7,380 nucleotides of DNA from assembly GCA_003661865.1 (NCBI GenBank), contig QMWY01000049.1, positions 1 to 7,380 on the forward strand, read 5' to 3'. This DNA comes from Thermoprotei archaeon. GTDB lineage: Archaea > Thermoproteota > Thermoprotei_A > Sulfolobales > Ignisphaeraceae. The position numbers were made by a program, and so were the translations under genes. Below are positions 6,079 to 7,380 of this stretch, piece after piece. The notes beneath the pieces were generated by a model, which saw nothing but the letters and a program-made list of their open reading frames with translations, made no database searches and had not been told where the DNA came from. Every line of letters starts with the position of its first letter. The first letter of the stretch is position 1.

Positions 6079-6600
6079 CTACTCCTCAACAATTCTCCCT
6101 ATCTCGAGGCAGGCCCTCCTGAGGAGTTCAAGCCCCTTGACGTAGTCCCCAGGCCTCAGCCTCCTATACGCCTCGGAGTAGTCCTCAGGACACGTCGTGA
6201 ACACTATGTTTCCACGGCTCCACTCGACCGGAAGCCCGTACTTCCTGGCCACGTCTAGGAGCTTAGTAACCACGTCCTCGCTGTAGAGCCAGGTACTGCC
6301 AAGCACGCTATACACCTTAACCGCGCATGCCGCGCACCTATCCTCGAAGTAGCGGTAGAGGTCGTAGCACACGGATCTAAGCACGGGGTCATCGGTGTCT
6401 ATGGGCCTTATCTCTGTTGAGGGGCAGAACCTGACCGTGGGCACCTCCTCCATAGCACCCGGCAGCTTCTCCACAACTATGAACGGGCCCTCCAGTCTAG
6501 CACCGTGCTTGAGCAGTGTGTAGAGCAGCGATGGGGGGATGAGGAGGTTCCCCTTGTCATCTACGATCCTGAACCTCTTCCCCACGCATCCCCACCCCAT
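6079..6600 (-). CDS. Cysteine-rich unknown protein overlapping the methyltransferase gene
   Basis: This encodes a 173-residue protein, apparently soluble, with seven cysteines (C5, C59, C78, C89, C92, C137, C164). C89 and C92 form a CAAC motif, and C78 lies 11 residues earlier. This could be a zinc or iron-sulfur site, or the cysteines could form disulfides, as is common in hyperthermophilic crenarchaea. The N-terminus (FRIVDDKGNLLIPPSLLYTLLKHG would span residues 10 to 33) reads as a strand, a turn and a helix. The middle has EVPTVRFCPSTEIRP, and the C-terminus is helical. I recognise no family. ATG 6600 has a GAGG SD (6613-6610) nine bases upstream; GTG 6585 is an alternative. With ATG 6600 the gene overlaps the end of the upstream methyltransferase gene by 44 bases in a different frame, so translational coupling and a shared role are plausible. 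Confidence 0.72.
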   Translation of the reverse strand: MGWGCVGKRFRIVDDKGNLLIPPSLLYTLLKHGARLEGPFIVVEKLPGAMEEVPTVRFCPSTEIRPIDTDDPVLRSVCYDLYRYFEDRCAACAVKVYSVLGSTWLYSEDVVTKLLDVARKYGLPVEWSRGNIVFTTCPEDYSEAYRRLRPGDYVKGLELLRRACLEIGRIVEE

Positions 6601-7380
6601 CTACTGATGCCTCGAACACAAGGTTCATCGTGGGCGATGCTCCTAGGGCTGTGGCGGAGCCCGGGTCTGATAATCGCGGGAAGACCCTCCTAAGCCTCCA
6701 CCCCGCTCTACCCGCTAGCAGGGCGAGCTCATCGGGGGTGTAGAGCCTCATACAACTCCTGAGCTCCCCTAGGTGCTCTAGGTCCTGCCCCCTCCTCCTG
6801 TACACATGCCATGCGGAGTCCATGTAGCTGCTCCCCGGCTCCAGCACGTACCTCTGAACAACCACTAGGTCCTCTAGGTCTAGGACGTCGTAGAAGCCCC
6901 TATAGCCGTGGATCGATGCCATGAGCTGGAGGCCGAGCTTGTTAGGGTGTCGGAGTATGAGGAGCCGTGCCCCGGGAGAGGCGACTGAGCGGCATCTCCT
7001 GAGCACATCCTCGTCAGCGCTGTCGCTGTAGTAGCCGATGACACTGCCCCAGTAGAAGATGATCGCGTCAAACCTCCTCCCCCCGAGGACCTCATCAACC
7101 CTACGCGCATCGCCGGCAACGAACTCCGCCTCCACCCCCTGCTCACGTGCCCTCCTCCTAGCCTCCTCGATCAGCAGTGACGATACGTCTATACCAACAA
7201 CCCTGTAGCCGCGAGCAGCAAGGGCTAGGCCTAGCCTCCCATCCCCGCAGCCCACATCAAGGATCGTAGCCCCTGGTCCGATACCCTCAGCCTCGAGGAG
7301 CTGGGCTACAAGCCTGCCCTCCTCCTCAGCAGCGGGCCTAAGCCTCTTCAGGACCTCTAGGAACAGCCCTGCCTTAGCTA
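6557..7380 (-). CDS. Class I SAM-dependent methyltransferase, N-terminus beyond the right edge
   Basis: The frame is open from 7378 to the stop at 6557 (273 residues visible), with no start codon before the window edge. The GTG at 7255 lies inside motif I and is not a real start. Motif I is ILDVGCGDGRLGLALA, the SAM-binding glycine loop. It is followed by VVGIDVS, whose acidic residue should hold the ribose, then EFVAGDARRVDE (motif III region) and RFDAIIFYWGSVIGY (motif IV region). The strand ARLLILR follows helix LRRCRSVAS. The residues before motif I form a helical N-terminal segment. The C-terminal part (WHVYRRRGQDLEHL and on) resembles the strand-rich end of small-molecule or unassigned methyltransferases. 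The acceptor cannot be told from sequence; no NPPY-type nucleic-acid amino-methyltransferase motif is seen. The 3' end overlaps the next gene by 44 bases, and the pair probably share one transcript starting outside the window. Confidence 0.88.
   Translation of the reverse strand, partial: AKAGLFLEVLKRLRPAAEEEGRLVAQLLEAEGIGPGATILDVGCGDGRLGLALAARGYRVVGIDVSSLLIEEARRRAREQGVEAEFVAGDARRVDEVLGGRRFDAIIFYWGSVIGYYSDSADEDVLRRCRSVASPGARLLILRHPNKLGLQLMASIHGYRGFYDVLDLEDLVVVQRYVLEPGSSYMDSAWHVYRRRGQDLEHLGELRSCMRLYTPDELALLAGRAGWRLRRVFPRLSDPGSATALGASPTMNLVFEASVDGVGMRGEEVQDRR

Noticed and set aside
7253..7255. GTG as start of the methyltransferase
   Set aside because: It is the Val of motif I (LDVGCGDG). The frame stays open with coding character to the window edge, so the real start is outside.

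Overview
This window looks like chromosomal DNA from a hyperthermophilic crenarchaeon, most like the Desulfurococcales/Pyrodictiaceae. The basis is gene content and style. It has a secreted Lon-type (S16) protease of a kind known from archaea and an archaeal-type GPT that starts N-glycosylation. Arginine is mostly AGG/AGA and isoleucine often ATA. Short AT-rich TATA-like islands sit in otherwise GC-rich DNA, one gene has a GTG start behind a strong Shine-Dalgarno, and one looks leaderless. The species cannot be named from the sequence alone.

Layout. At 1-209 (minus) is the 5' part of an unrecognised gene that runs off the left edge. It is divergent from a plus-strand cluster at 299-3798, and both appear to use one AT-rich promoter island at 243-252. 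The cluster holds a small all-helical protein (299-745), a 670-residue secreted, membrane-anchored Lon-like protease (780-2792), and a membrane GlcNAc-1-phosphate transferase (2797-3798). The transferase gene has its SD on the protease stop codon. The gap at 3799-3996 has no convincing protein gene. It holds a GC hairpin, a possible minus-strand poly-T terminator and a candidate box C/D guide RNA (3922-3987).

Next is a second divergent pair around an AT-rich promoter at 4504-4520: an unrecognised 164-residue protein (3997-4491, minus) and an M17 leucyl aminopeptidase (4551-6044, plus). The aminopeptidase is convergent with a minus-strand pair, and a bidirectional inverted-repeat terminator fills the 34-base gap. 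That pair is a class I SAM-dependent methyltransferase, cut by the right edge (6557 to beyond 7380), and an overlapping cysteine-rich unknown protein (6079-6600).

How they fit together. The protease and GPT form the most informative pair. One is a predicted cell-surface protein with eight N-glycosylation sequons, and the other is the enzyme expected to make the first lipid-linked sugar for N-glycans. The aminopeptidase is likely a cytosolic peptide-recycling enzyme. A 1.3-kb stretch (about 3895-5220) has clearly lower GC than either side, and one edge falls inside the aminopeptidase gene. No CRISPR array, insertion sequence, tRNA or rRNA was seen.
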